This document shows positions 12,337-23,459 of a stretch of 64,000 bases of DNA, in pieces. Source of the DNA: Ampelomyces quisqualis (taxonomy: Eukaryota; Ascomycota; Dothideomycetes; Pleosporales; Phaeosphaeriaceae); NCBI GenBank assembly GCA_018398575.1, contig JAGTXZ010000024.1, forward strand, positions 682,001 to 746,000. The letters run 5' to 3'. A program made the translations under genes and the position numbers. Numbering within the stretch: position 1 is the first letter of the stretch; each line of letters begins with the position of its first letter. The notes below the pieces were generated by a model. The model was not told the origin of the DNA, made no database searches, and saw only the letters and a list, made by a program, of their open reading frames with translations.

Positions 12337-13079
12337 TCTCTTCTCTAATCTATAGAAAGAGGCCTCTTCTCTTTTATACTAAACGCAAACTAAAATACTT
12401 AACTAAAAGAACTAACTCTTAAGACAAAATAGTTCTAAACTTTTTGTAATACTAGAATTATAAGTAATAGGCCTTTAGTAAAAGGGTAGTACCTATTTAT
12501 AATCTCTCTTGTCTCTTTATACTATAGTCTAATTCTCTTTTACCTAAACGCTAAAGCACTATTAGCCTATATTATTCTAACTTTACCTAGTGTTAGAGTA
12601 GTATTACTTAGGCAGACTTGCGTTGCAACTGCAAATGCTTTAGACTAATTCTATTATAATAACTCTTGCACTAGTTAACTTTACCTTACCTTTAGCTCTA
12701 GTCTTCTTTAGCTACTCTACTTATTATTTAGTCTCTTATTACCTTTATTAGTAGCTACCTACTTTACGCCTTTCTCTTTGTTAACCTATCTAACGCGCAG
12801 CCTTACTACTACTGTATTGCAATTAGCTACTTAGCTTCTCTACCTTGTTAACAGGCGTTTTAACTAGCTCTAGCTTAGTTTACATTATCTGCTTATTAAC
12901 CTTTCTACTTTACTACTACCTTTTGCTCTTAAGGGTAACTTATCTGCACGCAGCTATACTACTTTACTCTAGCTCTTATTCTAGTTCTTTACCTACTTAG
13001 CTACTTCTTTTAAGTAACTTATTACATTCTTTTATTAAAGCGTTATATTCTTAATTTAGCTGCTTATTTCTAGACCTAA
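12337..13079. other. Element A 3' region between polypurine tract and antisense frame 1
   Basis: This is homologous to 38942-39770 of the complete copy. It starts with the polypurine tract (on the - strand). A Lys/Gln/Glu-rich, coiled-coil-like reading is possible on the - strand, but stops are too dense to call a gene with confidence. Confidence 0.4.
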
Positions 13080-14360
13080 TAGAAATACTTACTTTTGAGT
13101 CTACAGGTATCTAGTTAACTATTCTGGCTATAGTAATATAATTAACTAGAGTAAGTACTAGTTCTTTAATAAGTTAAGCTAAACGTTTACTAATATTTGC
13201 TCTAGTTAAATTAAACAAAGATAGAAAGCTAAGCTACCTTCTTATTACTAAGCTTTAGTTAGTCTTTATTACTCTTAAGTCTGCATAAAAAACATTTAGG
13301 CCTTATCTGCTACTACTTGCTATTAGCTCTTATTAAGGAGCTAAATAGCCAAGCTTAGTTTTTAAGACTAATAGGCTTCTACATATTAATAAGTTACTTT
13401 CTACTCTAGGCAATTACTTTAGCCTTAAGGATAACTATAAAGCTAAGAAGTATAAGATCTACAACACCTATATTAAGAGCTTAATCCTAAGCTATACTAA
13501 CTGCGCTATTAATATAGCTTCTATCAAGGATAAGTCTAAGCACTTGTATAGTTACTGCGTAAGAGCTAGTTAGACGTTTAAGTCTACTAGCTTGTGTATA
13601 CAGTTTAGGTTCTAAGGTAAGCTGCTAAATAATAGTACTTGTAGCAACTACTTATTCTCTTCTACTAAAGAGTAGTATTTAACAAATTGTAAGTAGCTAA
13701 TACTCTTTTAGTTATTCTTTTTTGTTATTTTCTAAAGTTATTTACTAATCATTTATAGGCGCTCTAGTTATTCTGCGTAGCGTTAAGAGCCCTAGAGCTG
13801 TTAAGCCCTTCTATATTACTTCTAGTCTTCTTATTCTTAATAACTTACCCTCTAAGAATTTTCGTAATTACAGTTTATTAACTCTAGTAAAGAAACTTAG
13901 TAGCTTTAGGGCTTTAAGTAAGTCTAGGCTGTTAGATTTTGCAAAGTTGTTAGCTAGGAAAGGTTGTTAAAGCCTAGACTTTAATACTAGTAAGGTCTCT
14001 AAAAACTCTTCTAAAGCTAGCTACAACTCTAAGAGGCTCTTAGGCACTTTTTCTTCTAGCAAACGTTGCATTTCTAGTCTATCTATAAAGAGCTGTAGAG
14101 TTAAGAAGTTACTTTATAAGAAGGCTTAGTTAGATCTTAAGTTAGCTATAGTTAATAAGAATGTTAAGAAGAATACTAATAATACTGTTATTAATAAGGC
14201 TTTAGCTTAGCTTAATATTAGTAGGCCTTTAACTAGTGTAAAGCGTAGCGTTAATAATACTAGCCTAGAAGCTAGTAATAGTACTCTATTAGTTAGGATT
14301 ATTAATATAGGTATCTTAAGTAATAGACTAGGTAGTCTAAACAACTCTTTTAACAATTAG
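13080..14360 (+). pseudogene. Element A antisense frame 1 (aORF1): Cys-rich domain plus basic tail
   Basis: This + strand frame is antisense to pol. It corresponds to the better preserved copy at 39770-41050. A CSYC-type Cys pair near 13551 is followed by further Cys residues (TCSNY, then a distal INCK). After a short unclear gap comes a Ser/Asn/Lys-rich tail to about 14360. The protein looks like a small zinc-binding domain with a disordered basic tail; the function is unknown. The same frame recurs at 27340-28003 (truncated) and 39770-41050. Conservation of the frame across copies despite RIP argues that it was a real gene of this element family. Confidence 0.5.
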
Positions 14361-15099
14361 AGTTTCCTATTATAGATCTTATTTTTGTAGTAGCTTCTTA
14401 TAGAATTAACTCTCCTCTTTTAAAGTATCTTTAGAGTTTATAGCTATGCCTAAGGGCACTACTTTCTTTCCTCTCTTATAAAAAAAAGAAGCTCTTTTTC
14501 TTTTTAATTTTCTAATTAACTAGCGCTCTGTTACTACCGTTTGCTATTTTTCTTCTACTTAACTAGCGTATTGTTAGGCGCGTTGTTTTAACTGCGCGTT
14601 ACTTAGCCTTTTCAATTTCTCTACTTTACTTCTCTATTATACTTTTATACTCTTTTTTTAAGCTTACTATTACCTTACTTAGTATAGATTTCTACGCTGC
14701 TACCTAACATTGCCTGCTTATTTGCTTTCTGCTACGCCTAACACTACTTCTACCTACTCTACAATCTCTTTATAGGCTATAGCCTAGTTCTAAGAGCAGC
14801 CTATAGTACTCTCTTACTCTCTCTCTTTCTAGTAAGGCTGCTAAGGCTTTAGCTGTAGTATATAGACTGTTGCCTAAGCTACTACTAATCTAAGAGCTGT
14901 CTGCTAAGCCTATAGTTGCTAAGAGACTTTTGCTAGCTTTCTAAACTTTTCTAATAACTTCTGTATTGCCTTTGCTTAACACTGCTACTCTAGCTATAAT
15001 TAATAAGCTGCTTTAGCAGCTTAAACACGCGAGGCTTTAAAATTCTTACCTATATAGCCTAACTCTGCGCCTATTATACTTACTTATTACAGTTACTCT
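14361..15099. other. Element A spacer between antisense frames 1 and 2
   Basis: AT-rich sequence homologous to 41051-41500. No frame stays protein-like in either direction and no LTR, tRNA or repeat was seen. It may hold the promoter of antisense frame 2, but no motif supports that directly. Confidence 0.35.
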
Positions 15100-16498
15100 A
15101 GAGTCTAGTAATAAGTTCTACAATATAGTATAGTTAACCTCTAGAAATTTACTTAGCTTTTCTAATAATAGCTTAGGCTTCTTTAATAATAACCTAGGCT
15201 TTTATAATAATAACTTAGGCTTTCCTAAGTTGTCTATTAAAGTTCTAACAAGTCTCTAGGCTTGTAGTAAGCTAGTTAAGCCTTAGAGCATAAGTAATAA
15301 CAAGCTTTAAGCTTAGATTGCCTAGCATTATACGCTAACTCTAACAGCCTTTTTACCTGCCCCTTAGTCTGTTACCTAGATATCTCTAGTAAAGCTAATC
15401 TTCTCTAGCTATTATAGTAATAAGACTTTAGAGCTATATATCTATAAGAAGGTTACTTCTCCTTATAATGCTATCTTTAACTAGCGTAAGCAGTTTAAAA
15501 TAACTTATTAACTGTTCTAAACTAATTTATTTATAGTTACAGTAATATTATCTTACTAAATTATTACTAAGGTTATTATTACGCTCTAGTACATACTTTT
15601 TGAAGTTAAAACTAATAGAGAAAACTTCTCTCTACTGCTTATTAACTGCGCTCTATCTTTTAAGCTTATAGAAGAAGGTAGATATATACTAGCTATCTGG
15701 TTTAACTTCTTTAATATAAAAACTAATAGAATCTTAGTTAAGGACTACTTTTGCTTAGGTATAGGCTGCAACTTTCTTAAGGACAATCTAGCTACTCTTA
15801 TTTTATATTACAGTTAGTCTGCTTACATATACCTAGACTCTAGCTAGTATAATAATTAGGCTTATAGCTGCTGCGTAAAGAGTAATTGTAAATACGCTTT
15901 TAGTAAGTGTTATAGTATTATTTATAATAGTAAGTAGCTGCTCTATAGTACTTATACTAATTACTTTTATAATATAGGCTTTTAGGCTTATTCTTATATA
16001 GGTAAGTTACTAACTCTTGTTTAGAAAAACCTTTTTTCAGAACCTTTTTGGAATTGCGCTAATTTTATAGCAATGCAGAGGATTTAAAGTAATGTATTAA
16101 CTAAAATAGCCTTAACGCTTACAACATCCTGCTAACGCTGCTTATTTCTACTACTATAAGCTTTAGAGAATATGCGTCTTACTTATAGTTTCTTGTTTTA
16201 ACTTACTAGGCTATTATAAAGTTTAATTAGAGTTTATATGTTTAGAGTCAGTTACTACGCAATACTGCTAATAACAAGAGCTATTATAGTAGAAAGTCTT
16301 ACGTAACTAAAGAGCTGCTAGAGCTCTCTAATAACAGTAACTCTAATTTTAATTCTAGTTAGGCTGCGCATCTACATTCTAATTCTAGGTCTAAAGATAA
16401 GGCTAGTAAGTCTATAGATACTGTTACTAAGAGTGCTGTTAATAATAGAGATAAGATAGAAGTTAACGTTAATGTACCTATTAATGCTTGTAATAATA
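15100..16498 (+). pseudogene. Element A antisense frame 2 (aORF2), interrupted by element G
   Basis: This is the + strand counterpart of 41500-43233. It contains the 3 x 21-bp repeat (15162-15224) encoding LGF-type repeats, and a Cys-rich domain near 15865-16000 with a CxxC-like start, an NCKYAFSKCYS stretch and an ACTN-type end. A Ser/Asn/Lys-rich tail follows. The tail is cut at 16498 by insertion of element G and resumes at 23414, with the stop codon at 23457-23459. Many Gln/Trp codons read as stops. Confidence 0.5.
15162..15224 (+). repeat. Three 21-bp tandem repeats in antisense frame 2
   Basis: The units start at 15162, 15183 and 15204, each containing TAATAATA followed by an AGGCT core. 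They are in frame (7 codons) and match the repeats at 41854-41916 in the complete copy. Confidence 0.75.
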
Positions 16499-17002
16499 TG
16501 TTACAATCCTAGATCTACACAGCCAATTATTTAGTACAAACCTAACACAACCTAACGCAGGCTAGTAACAAAGGATACATAGAATAGATTACGTAACGTA
16601 GCTTACAAGTAGATCTGTAAGCTTACGCCTTAGCGCGTAAGAAGGATCTAACGCACGTAAGTGCACTTACGCAGCTTACAGTAAGCTTTATAAGTACTAT
16701 AACTTAGTATAACAAGCTTACGCTTTAACAAGTAAGCTTAAAGATCTCTTATAGTATATAGGAACTACAATAAACTCTTGTAGATTATTGTGTTTAACTT
16801 ATGTTACAGACGCTTAAGTTAGTTACATTAAGCTATTTAACTATTGTTACTCTTTTTAGAAAGCCCTAGCCTTTACTATCTTAGTAACAATACCCTTTGT
16901 ATCTAAAGCAACTCTGCACCTATCTGCGAAAACTAACTTTAGCTATACCTCTAGTCTACACTAGCATTCTTATTGTTTGCTACTAGACTAACAGTCTTAA
17001 CA
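16499..17002 (+). repeat. 5' LTR of element G (504 bp)
   Basis: It runs from TGTTACAATCC to GTCTTAACA and has the same length as 22910-23413. The two LTRs differ mainly by C/T and G/A changes, so the age of insertion cannot be read from divergence because RIP inflates it. Confidence 0.93.
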
Positions 17003-17039
17003 CTTTAAACACCTTTACAATAAGCAGTAATATTGCAAT

Positions 17040-18700
17040 AGATATACTTAAGTATTCTTAAGTAGGATAACCTAAACTTAAGGTTAATAAACCTAATCTC
17101 TACTATAGAGACTGCAACAAACTTAAGACCTAGATTCTCTAGTTTAATAGGCATTTCTACGTAGAAGAAGATAAGATTAAGAATAATAACAAAGTTATTA
17201 TTACTATAACTTACATAAAAGGCGACGCTAAGAAATAGGTACTTCTAATTATTTAGAAGTATATAGACAACAATATTATAGACGTAGACAATAGTAATCT
17301 TGTAGAAGACTAGCAAACGTTTAAAACACGCCTGTAACAGATCTTCTTACCTCTTAAAGAATCTATAATTGCAGAACAAAAAATCTAAAGTCTAAAATAA
17401 ACTTAATTAACTGCTAACTATACTAATATTTTTTAATAATACGCTAAATAAATCTAGTAGAATAACACTACTCTAATGCGTATGTATAAGCAAGGCCTTA
17501 AGGCTGCTGTACAAGCTAAACTTATACGCAGTAGAACATATATTACTACTCTTAAAGAACTTTAGAATAAAGCTATTTGCTTAGATAATAAACTCTATAA
17601 ATTAGCACTTAAAGATAGGTTATACTTCTTATGTCTACTATAGGGATATAAAAGATTTTGCCTAAACAAAAGATATTAGAGATAAACACAACTAAATAAA
17701 GTATAATAGCGCTACTACCTACAACAAGAAACTTATTAACTACGCCTACTAGGAGTATACTTAGAGTACAGACCTAAAGCTATGCACTTCGACAACTTTA
17801 ACAAAGGCCTAGAGTAGAAAAGTTACCTAAAGAAACAACTACAAGGAAATAGGCCTAACAAGAATAAGATTACCTGTTATAACTATAACAAGGTTAGATA
17901 TTATGCGTAAAACTGTTGCTCTAAGAACAAAGTTATATACTAGCTTAACGTGTTAACTAACGCTTTAGAGGAAGATGTTAAAGAATAGATTGTAATTAAA
18001 GATTAAACTATTATCTAAACAACTAATAGACTACTAATAGTAGGATAGATAAAAGACACTTCTACTATATTATCTAATAACAAGGTCTTAACTAACTCTG
18101 CGTTACTACACAATTAGGAACAAGACTATAATATTAAACAATTCTAACAGATAAGATTACTTCTACTGTAAACGCAACAAAACATTTACAACTAGTATAA
18201 CTAAACTAATAAAGTTAACTAAAAACATATAAAATAATGTTACTAATCCTTACAAAAATATTATACTCTTAGCCTATAGACAGATAAGTACTCTCTAAGA
18301 ATAGATAGAGTTATAGAGAAAGAATAATTGCTATACCTAGGAAATAGAGTCTATAGGACATAGGATCTACAAGAGACTAAGAGAGTCTATAATACTTAGA
18401 AAGACTAAGAACTTACACTAGACAAGCTAGACATACACTTACTACTAGCTAGCCCTAAACTAGTGCGCTAGAATGCAACAGTTAGAGAACTGTGCTAAGA
18501 GGCAGACGCAGACAGACTATATAAGACGTGCTGTAACTTACACACAAAGCAGATATGCTATGCTAATAATAAGTAAGTATTAGTACTAAACTCTATACCT
18601 GCAGAATACTAGGATAGGAAGGCAAATAAATTGTATTAAATCTTGCTTACAGACAGATACCTACAAGATCCTTGTAATCTAAAACATAGACTTCTATTAT
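17040..18700 (+). pseudogene. Element G gag remnant with zinc knuckle
   Basis: The gag capsid region lies at about 17040-17860, with Lys/Glu-rich helices. A CCHC zinc knuckle follows at 17875-17920, read as CYNYNKVRYYA then NCC; one Cys and the His read as Tyr in the RIP pattern. The frame continues with stops to about 18700 and the next Cys-rich segment. The start codon was not fixed. The role is RNA packaging and particle formation by family knowledge. Confidence 0.7.
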
Positions 18701-18860
18701 AGACAGCGTGCAATAGCAACTACTGCCTAATACATTATAGTAGTAAAATTAACTAATACTTTTCTTAGTAGAAGAGATGTTGTAAGTACTAATAGTACAA
18801 TTGCTCTAAAGATACCTGCGCAAATTACCTATATAACAAATAGAGTATAGAAAGTTTTCT
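18700..18860 (+). other. Extra Cys-rich segment between gag and protease of element G
   Basis: In the + frame this stretch reads ACNSNYCLIHYSSK, then KRCCKY, NCSKDTCANY. It is a Cys/His-rich, zinc-finger-like cluster distinct from the gag zinc knuckle at 17875. Its family was not recognised. It may be a second nucleic-acid-binding module of Gag-Pol. Confidence 0.4.
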
Positions 18861-19019
18861 TAACATATTAGAGGAAGAAAGCATATCTAATAGAATGCTT
18901 GTTAATAGTAACTGCATAAACTATATATAGTAGTTTTACCTATAACTAGAGTGCAAGAAGCACTATAATAACAAAGAAGCTAATAAATACAAAAAGAATA
19001 AGTCTTTTTTAGAGTTAAC

Positions 19020-22000
19020 TCTAGACTCTAGAAAGAGACCTAGAGCTGTAACGCAATTAACTTAGCTAAGCTTATAAAACTTATAGTAAGAGTTAACAGA
19101 AAAAGAATAAAGGCGCTTCTAGATTTAGGATTATAAGCTAACTATATTTTAGGTAATACCTTATTAAGAGCTAGGCTCTAATCTTGCTAGAAATAACAAT
19201 TATATAAACTTTATATTGCAAATAGAGAGCAGATGCCTAATAAGTTACTTATTAGATATAAGACTACTATAGAACTTAACATCTAAGAAACTAAATAGAA
19301 AATATACCTAGACGTCTTTAGATTAGCTACCTATAACATTATATTAGGACTTCTATAGTTTAGAGAGAATAGCCTATAGATAGACTAAAGGAAGAGATCT
19401 ATCTCTCTAGGGAATTACAACAACATAACAGATTCTAAGCCTACGTATTAGTAGCGTTTAATAGTAGATAAAAAGATAATTAATAATATTGCTTTAACTA
19501 AGACGCAGTTAAAGATATAACTAGTTAACTTAGACAATTAAGGAAGAAATACTAATACGTTATAAGTTTTAGAAAAACGTGTAACTTCTAACATACCTAA
19601 GGAATACAGAAAGTTTAAGAAACTATTCTTAAAAGAAACAGGTCTAGAAGCACTGCCTAAGTATTAGGAGTAGGACTATAAGATTGTCCTAAAAGAAGAG
19701 AAAAGGCTAACCTTTAGACTAATCTACAGATTATTAGAAAAAGAGCTAAAAGCACTCTAAGAGTATATCTAAGTAAACCTAAAGAAAGGTTTTATTTAAG
19801 CATTAGAATTACTAGCTAGATACCTAATTATATTTGTACTAAAGAAGAACAGTAAACTACAACTATATATTAACTTTTAGAAACTTAATAATATTATAGT
19901 TAAGAATTAATACCTACTACCTAACATTTTAGAACTATAGAATTAACTAGCCTATGCAAAGATCTTTACAGTATTAGATCTAAGAGGCGCGTACAACCTT
20001 ATACGTATAAAGAAAGGCAAAGAATAAAAGATAGCGTTTAGAACACGCTACAGCTACTATAAGTACTTAGTAATGCTATTTAGTCTTACTAACGCCCTAG
20101 CAACGTGTTAAGCACTTATTAACAATATGCTTAGAAAACACTTTAATATATTTGTTATAGCATACTTTAACAATATCCTTATTTATTTAAAAAATAAGAA
20201 AGAACATACAAAATATATTTATACAATCCTAACGCTACTAGAAAAGGTCTCTCTAGTAGTAGACTCTAACAAGTGTAAATAGTACTAGAAAGAAGTAGAA
20301 TTCCTAGAGTGTATAGTTAGAAAGAACAGAGTACAAATAAGTAAGGATAAGATTAAAGTTGTTAGAGATTAGCTAACGCCTACTACAGTAAAGGACATCT
20401 AATCCTTCCTAGGCTTTGTTAACTTTAATTAACAGTTTATTTAGAACTTCTTACTAATTGCTATGCTACTTACTAAACTTACATAAAAAGACACACCTTA
20501 GAGATAAATAGAAGAACAAAGCTAAGCATTTAAGACGCTTAAAGACGCTTATATAGCACTACCTATCCTTATTGCATTTAGAAGCAGAGAGCTGCTTAGA
20601 TTTGAAACTAACGCATTAGATTTAGCAATTAGAATGTGTGCAAAATAGAAATAAGATAGAAAATAGCACTTAATAGCTTACTACTTACAAAAGTTTACAC
20701 TACTAGAAGAAAATTACAACATACACAACAAAGAACTACTTGCAATTGTAGTAGCTCTTAAACATTAAAGAATCTACGTAGAGAGTTGCTTAGATCTTAT
20801 AATATACTTAGACTACAAAAACCTAATAACCTTTACTACTACTAAAGTACTTAATTAAAGACAAGTATAATAGTTAGAGATGTTAAGACAATATAAGTTT
20901 AAAATTGTCTATACACCTAGAAAAGATAATAGTAGAGCAGACGCTCTTAGCTAAAGATTAGATATTGCTAGAACTAAAACTATTAACAGCTTAAGCATTC
21001 TTAAAAGACAAAACAACAGATCTCTTAGACTAGTAAGATATATTAACAACCTAACAATAAAGATTAAAAATTAATGTTCTAGAAGAACTACAGAAATCAA
21101 TTATACATTAACACTACAATAACACAGTACACAGTTATCCTAGAGTAAGCCAAACTATAGAACTTATTTAATAAAATTACTAGTTTAAGAATATAAAGAA
21201 TAAAGTAAGCGCTTACATTAAGAAATATATAGACTATTAACGCAACAAACATAGTATACACGCACCTTACAGAGAAATACAGCTAATAGAGCTTCTAACT
21301 AAGCCTTAGACTAACATATTAATAGACTTTGTAACAGAACTACTGCTGTTAAAAGACCCTGCTACAGGATTAGCCTATAACGCTATTATAGTTATAGTAG
21401 ATCGCTTTACTAAATACACTATAATGCTACCCTTTTAACAAGACTACATAGCTGTTTAGCTAGCGCATGTACTTAAGAATAGACTTATTAGATACTATAG
21501 CATACCAAAGTCAATTATTAGCAATTAAGACAAGCTCTTTACGTCAAATTATTAGACTACTTTAATAGCAGAAATTAGGACGCAACAAAAGCTATTAACA
21601 GCTTATTATCTCTAAACAGATAGCTAAATAGAAAGAACAAACAGAACTATAAAAACGTATCTTAAAATATACAGTAACCTGTAGCAAACAAATTAGGTTT
21701 TGCTATTACTAATAGTATAGTTAGCCTACAACAACAAATTGTCTAAAGCTATAGGCAAGACGCTATACTTCGCAAACTACAGACAACATCTAAATCTCTT
21801 TACAAGAACACTACCTAGCCTAAAAGCTAAAGCTGCTATACAGATAGCAGAAGAAATAAAGAAAACCTATATTAAGATAGAAGAACAAATACAACACGCT
21901 TAAGCACAGAGCATCTTATATATTAATAGAAAACAAAAAACAGTACCTTAGCTAAAAGAGGGGGATAAGGTGTATCTCTATACCAAAACTCTACGCACAA

Positions 22001-22370
22001 AACAACTAAGCAAAGGACTTAACTACGTTAAAGTTAGACTATTTTTAATTTCAAAGAGAAACAGACTAGTTACATATACACTTAAGCTCCTACTAGATGC
22101 AAAGATCTACCCTAGATTCTGCGTAAGCTTACTAGAACTAGCTAACCTAAAAACACTATTACAGCAAACCTTTTGCTACAAACTTAAAGAAGAAACTAAA
22201 TTTAAAGTTAAAAGAATAATAACACACTAAGGCAATAACTATTAAAAGGAATATCTAGTTAAATAGTTAGGATATAACAACTTAGAAAATATATAGAAAC
22301 TAGCTACAAACCTTCCAAATTACTAATAACTGCTAAACTAGTACTAAAACTTGCAGAGATGTTAAGCAAG
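19020..22370 (+). pseudogene. Element G pol remnant: protease, RT, RNase H, integrase, chromodomain
   Basis: The protease active site reads ALLDLGL near 19113, where DSG-type is expected. RT spans about 19700-20450, with the YxDD box read as YFNN at 20163-20174. RNase H is at about 20580-20960, ending in NSRADALS. Integrase is at about 21120-21960: first Asp kept at 21325-21327, second read as Asn near 21520, catalytic Glu kept at 21631-21633. The longest stop-free piece, 21970-22230, covers the GPF/Y module, read as RLFLISKRN. A chromodomain follows at about 22235-22360 (KEYLVK then LGYNN); in this lineage such domains direct integration to heterochromatin. Stops fall at former Trp/Gln codons. 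Confidence 0.9.
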
Positions 22371-22819
22371 TTAAGAGTAGCCTACATAGCTAGAAAGTAA
22401 CTTGTTAGCGCGTCTGCAGCTAGACAGTCTAACGCCTCTGCCTAGATGTTCTTACCTAATTCCTCTAACTTATGTACAAGGCACTTAGCCTTCTAATGCG
22501 CTTTATCTTTTGCCTACGTAAGTATCTTCTTATTGCGTAGCAGTTGCGCAATTACTTTAGCAAGCAATTTTTTATCTACTTTTACCTTTGCTTTATACTT
22601 CTTACAAGTACAGTCTAACAATTCCTAGAATAAGTTTACGCATAGACGCCTAATACGCATACACTTAGAACACTTTAGACAACGCAAACTCTTTAATACT
22701 ATAACAAAGCACTTCTAGTTGTTAGTAAAACAATAGTTACAAGGTATATTAGTAAGAGTTTTGTATTATTAAATTTCTAGAGTAAGACGTAGTTATTTCT
22801 TTTAAGAATTAGAAGACAT
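22304..22819 (-). pseudogene. Antisense Cys-rich plus coiled-coil gene in element G
   Basis: On the - strand a frame begins at an ATG (22817-22819) and runs to a TAG at 22304-22306, about 170 codons interrupted only by RIP-type stops. It encodes an N-terminal Cys cluster (PCNYCFTN, then RCLKCSKCM and a further Cys in RLCVN). A Lys/Glu/Leu-rich helical stretch follows (AKVIAQLLRNKK) that looks like a coiled coil. This layout resembles a widespread family of ascomycete hypothetical proteins with a C-x2-C zinc-binding head and coiled-coil tail; I recall the type but no named function. It is opposite to pol and overlaps the last codons of the chromodomain by about 60 bases. Its position matches the antisense frames of the copia element and the A family. 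Confidence 0.65.
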
Positions 22820-22909
22820 AATAACGCGCAAACCTTAAGACAAGATGCAGGGCACGCTTATAAAGATACAACTACAATTTAAGATAAATCTAGTAAGAAA
22901 GAGAGATAG

Positions 22910-23413
22910 TGTTACAATCCTAGATCTACATAGCTAATTATTTAGTATAAACCTAACACAACCTAACACAGACTAGTAACAAAGAACACATAGAATAGAT
23001 TACGTAACGTAGCTTATAAGTAGATCTGTAAGCTTACGCCTTAGCGCATAAGAAGAATCTAACACACGTAAGTGCACTTACACAGCTTATAGTAAGCTTT
23101 GTAAGTACTATAACTTAGCATAACAAGCTTACGCTTTAACAAGTAAGCTTAAGAATCTCTTATAGTATATAGGAACTACAATAAACTCTTATAGATTATT
23201 GTGTTTAACTTATGTTACAGATGCTTAAGTTAGTTACATTAAGCTATTTAACTATTGTTACTCTTTTCAGAAAGCTCTAGCCTTTACTATCTTAGTAACA
23301 ATACCCTTTGTATCTAAAGCAACTCTGCACCTATCCGCAAAAACTAACCTTAGCTGTACCCCTAGTCTACACTAGCATTCTTATTGTTTGCTACTAGACT
23401 AACAGTCTTAACA
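22910..23413 (+). repeat. 3' LTR of element G (504 bp)
   Basis: It matches 16499-17002 in length and sequence and ends GTCTTAACA. The TAATA target duplication follows at 23414-23418. Confidence 0.93.
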
Positions 23414-23459
23414 TAATACTACTATTTCTTCTAAAGCTTCTGTATACTTAGAAGTTTAG

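Larger units (their letters stand above)
16499..23413 (+). mobile_element. Element G: complete Ty3/gypsy chromovirus inserted in element A
   Basis: Two 504-bp LTRs (16499-17002, 22910-23413) bracket a 6,915-bp element flanked by a perfect 5-bp duplication, TAATA (16494-16498 and 23414-23418). Removing it restores the reading of element A antisense frame 2 as seen at 43170-43210. The domain order gag, protease, RT, RNase H, integrase, GPF module, chromodomain marks a chromovirus. An antisense Cys-rich gene lies between pol and the 3' LTR. RIP-type stops occur throughout. The intact duplication shows that it entered after element A and has not been rearranged since. Confidence 0.93.

Noticed and set aside
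12150..16498. Element A as a + strand element, from the first LTR encountered
   Set aside because: Gag and pol are on the - strand, the polypurine tract abuts the left LTR, and the primer-binding-site region abuts the right LTR of the complete copy. The + strand frames are the antisense genes.
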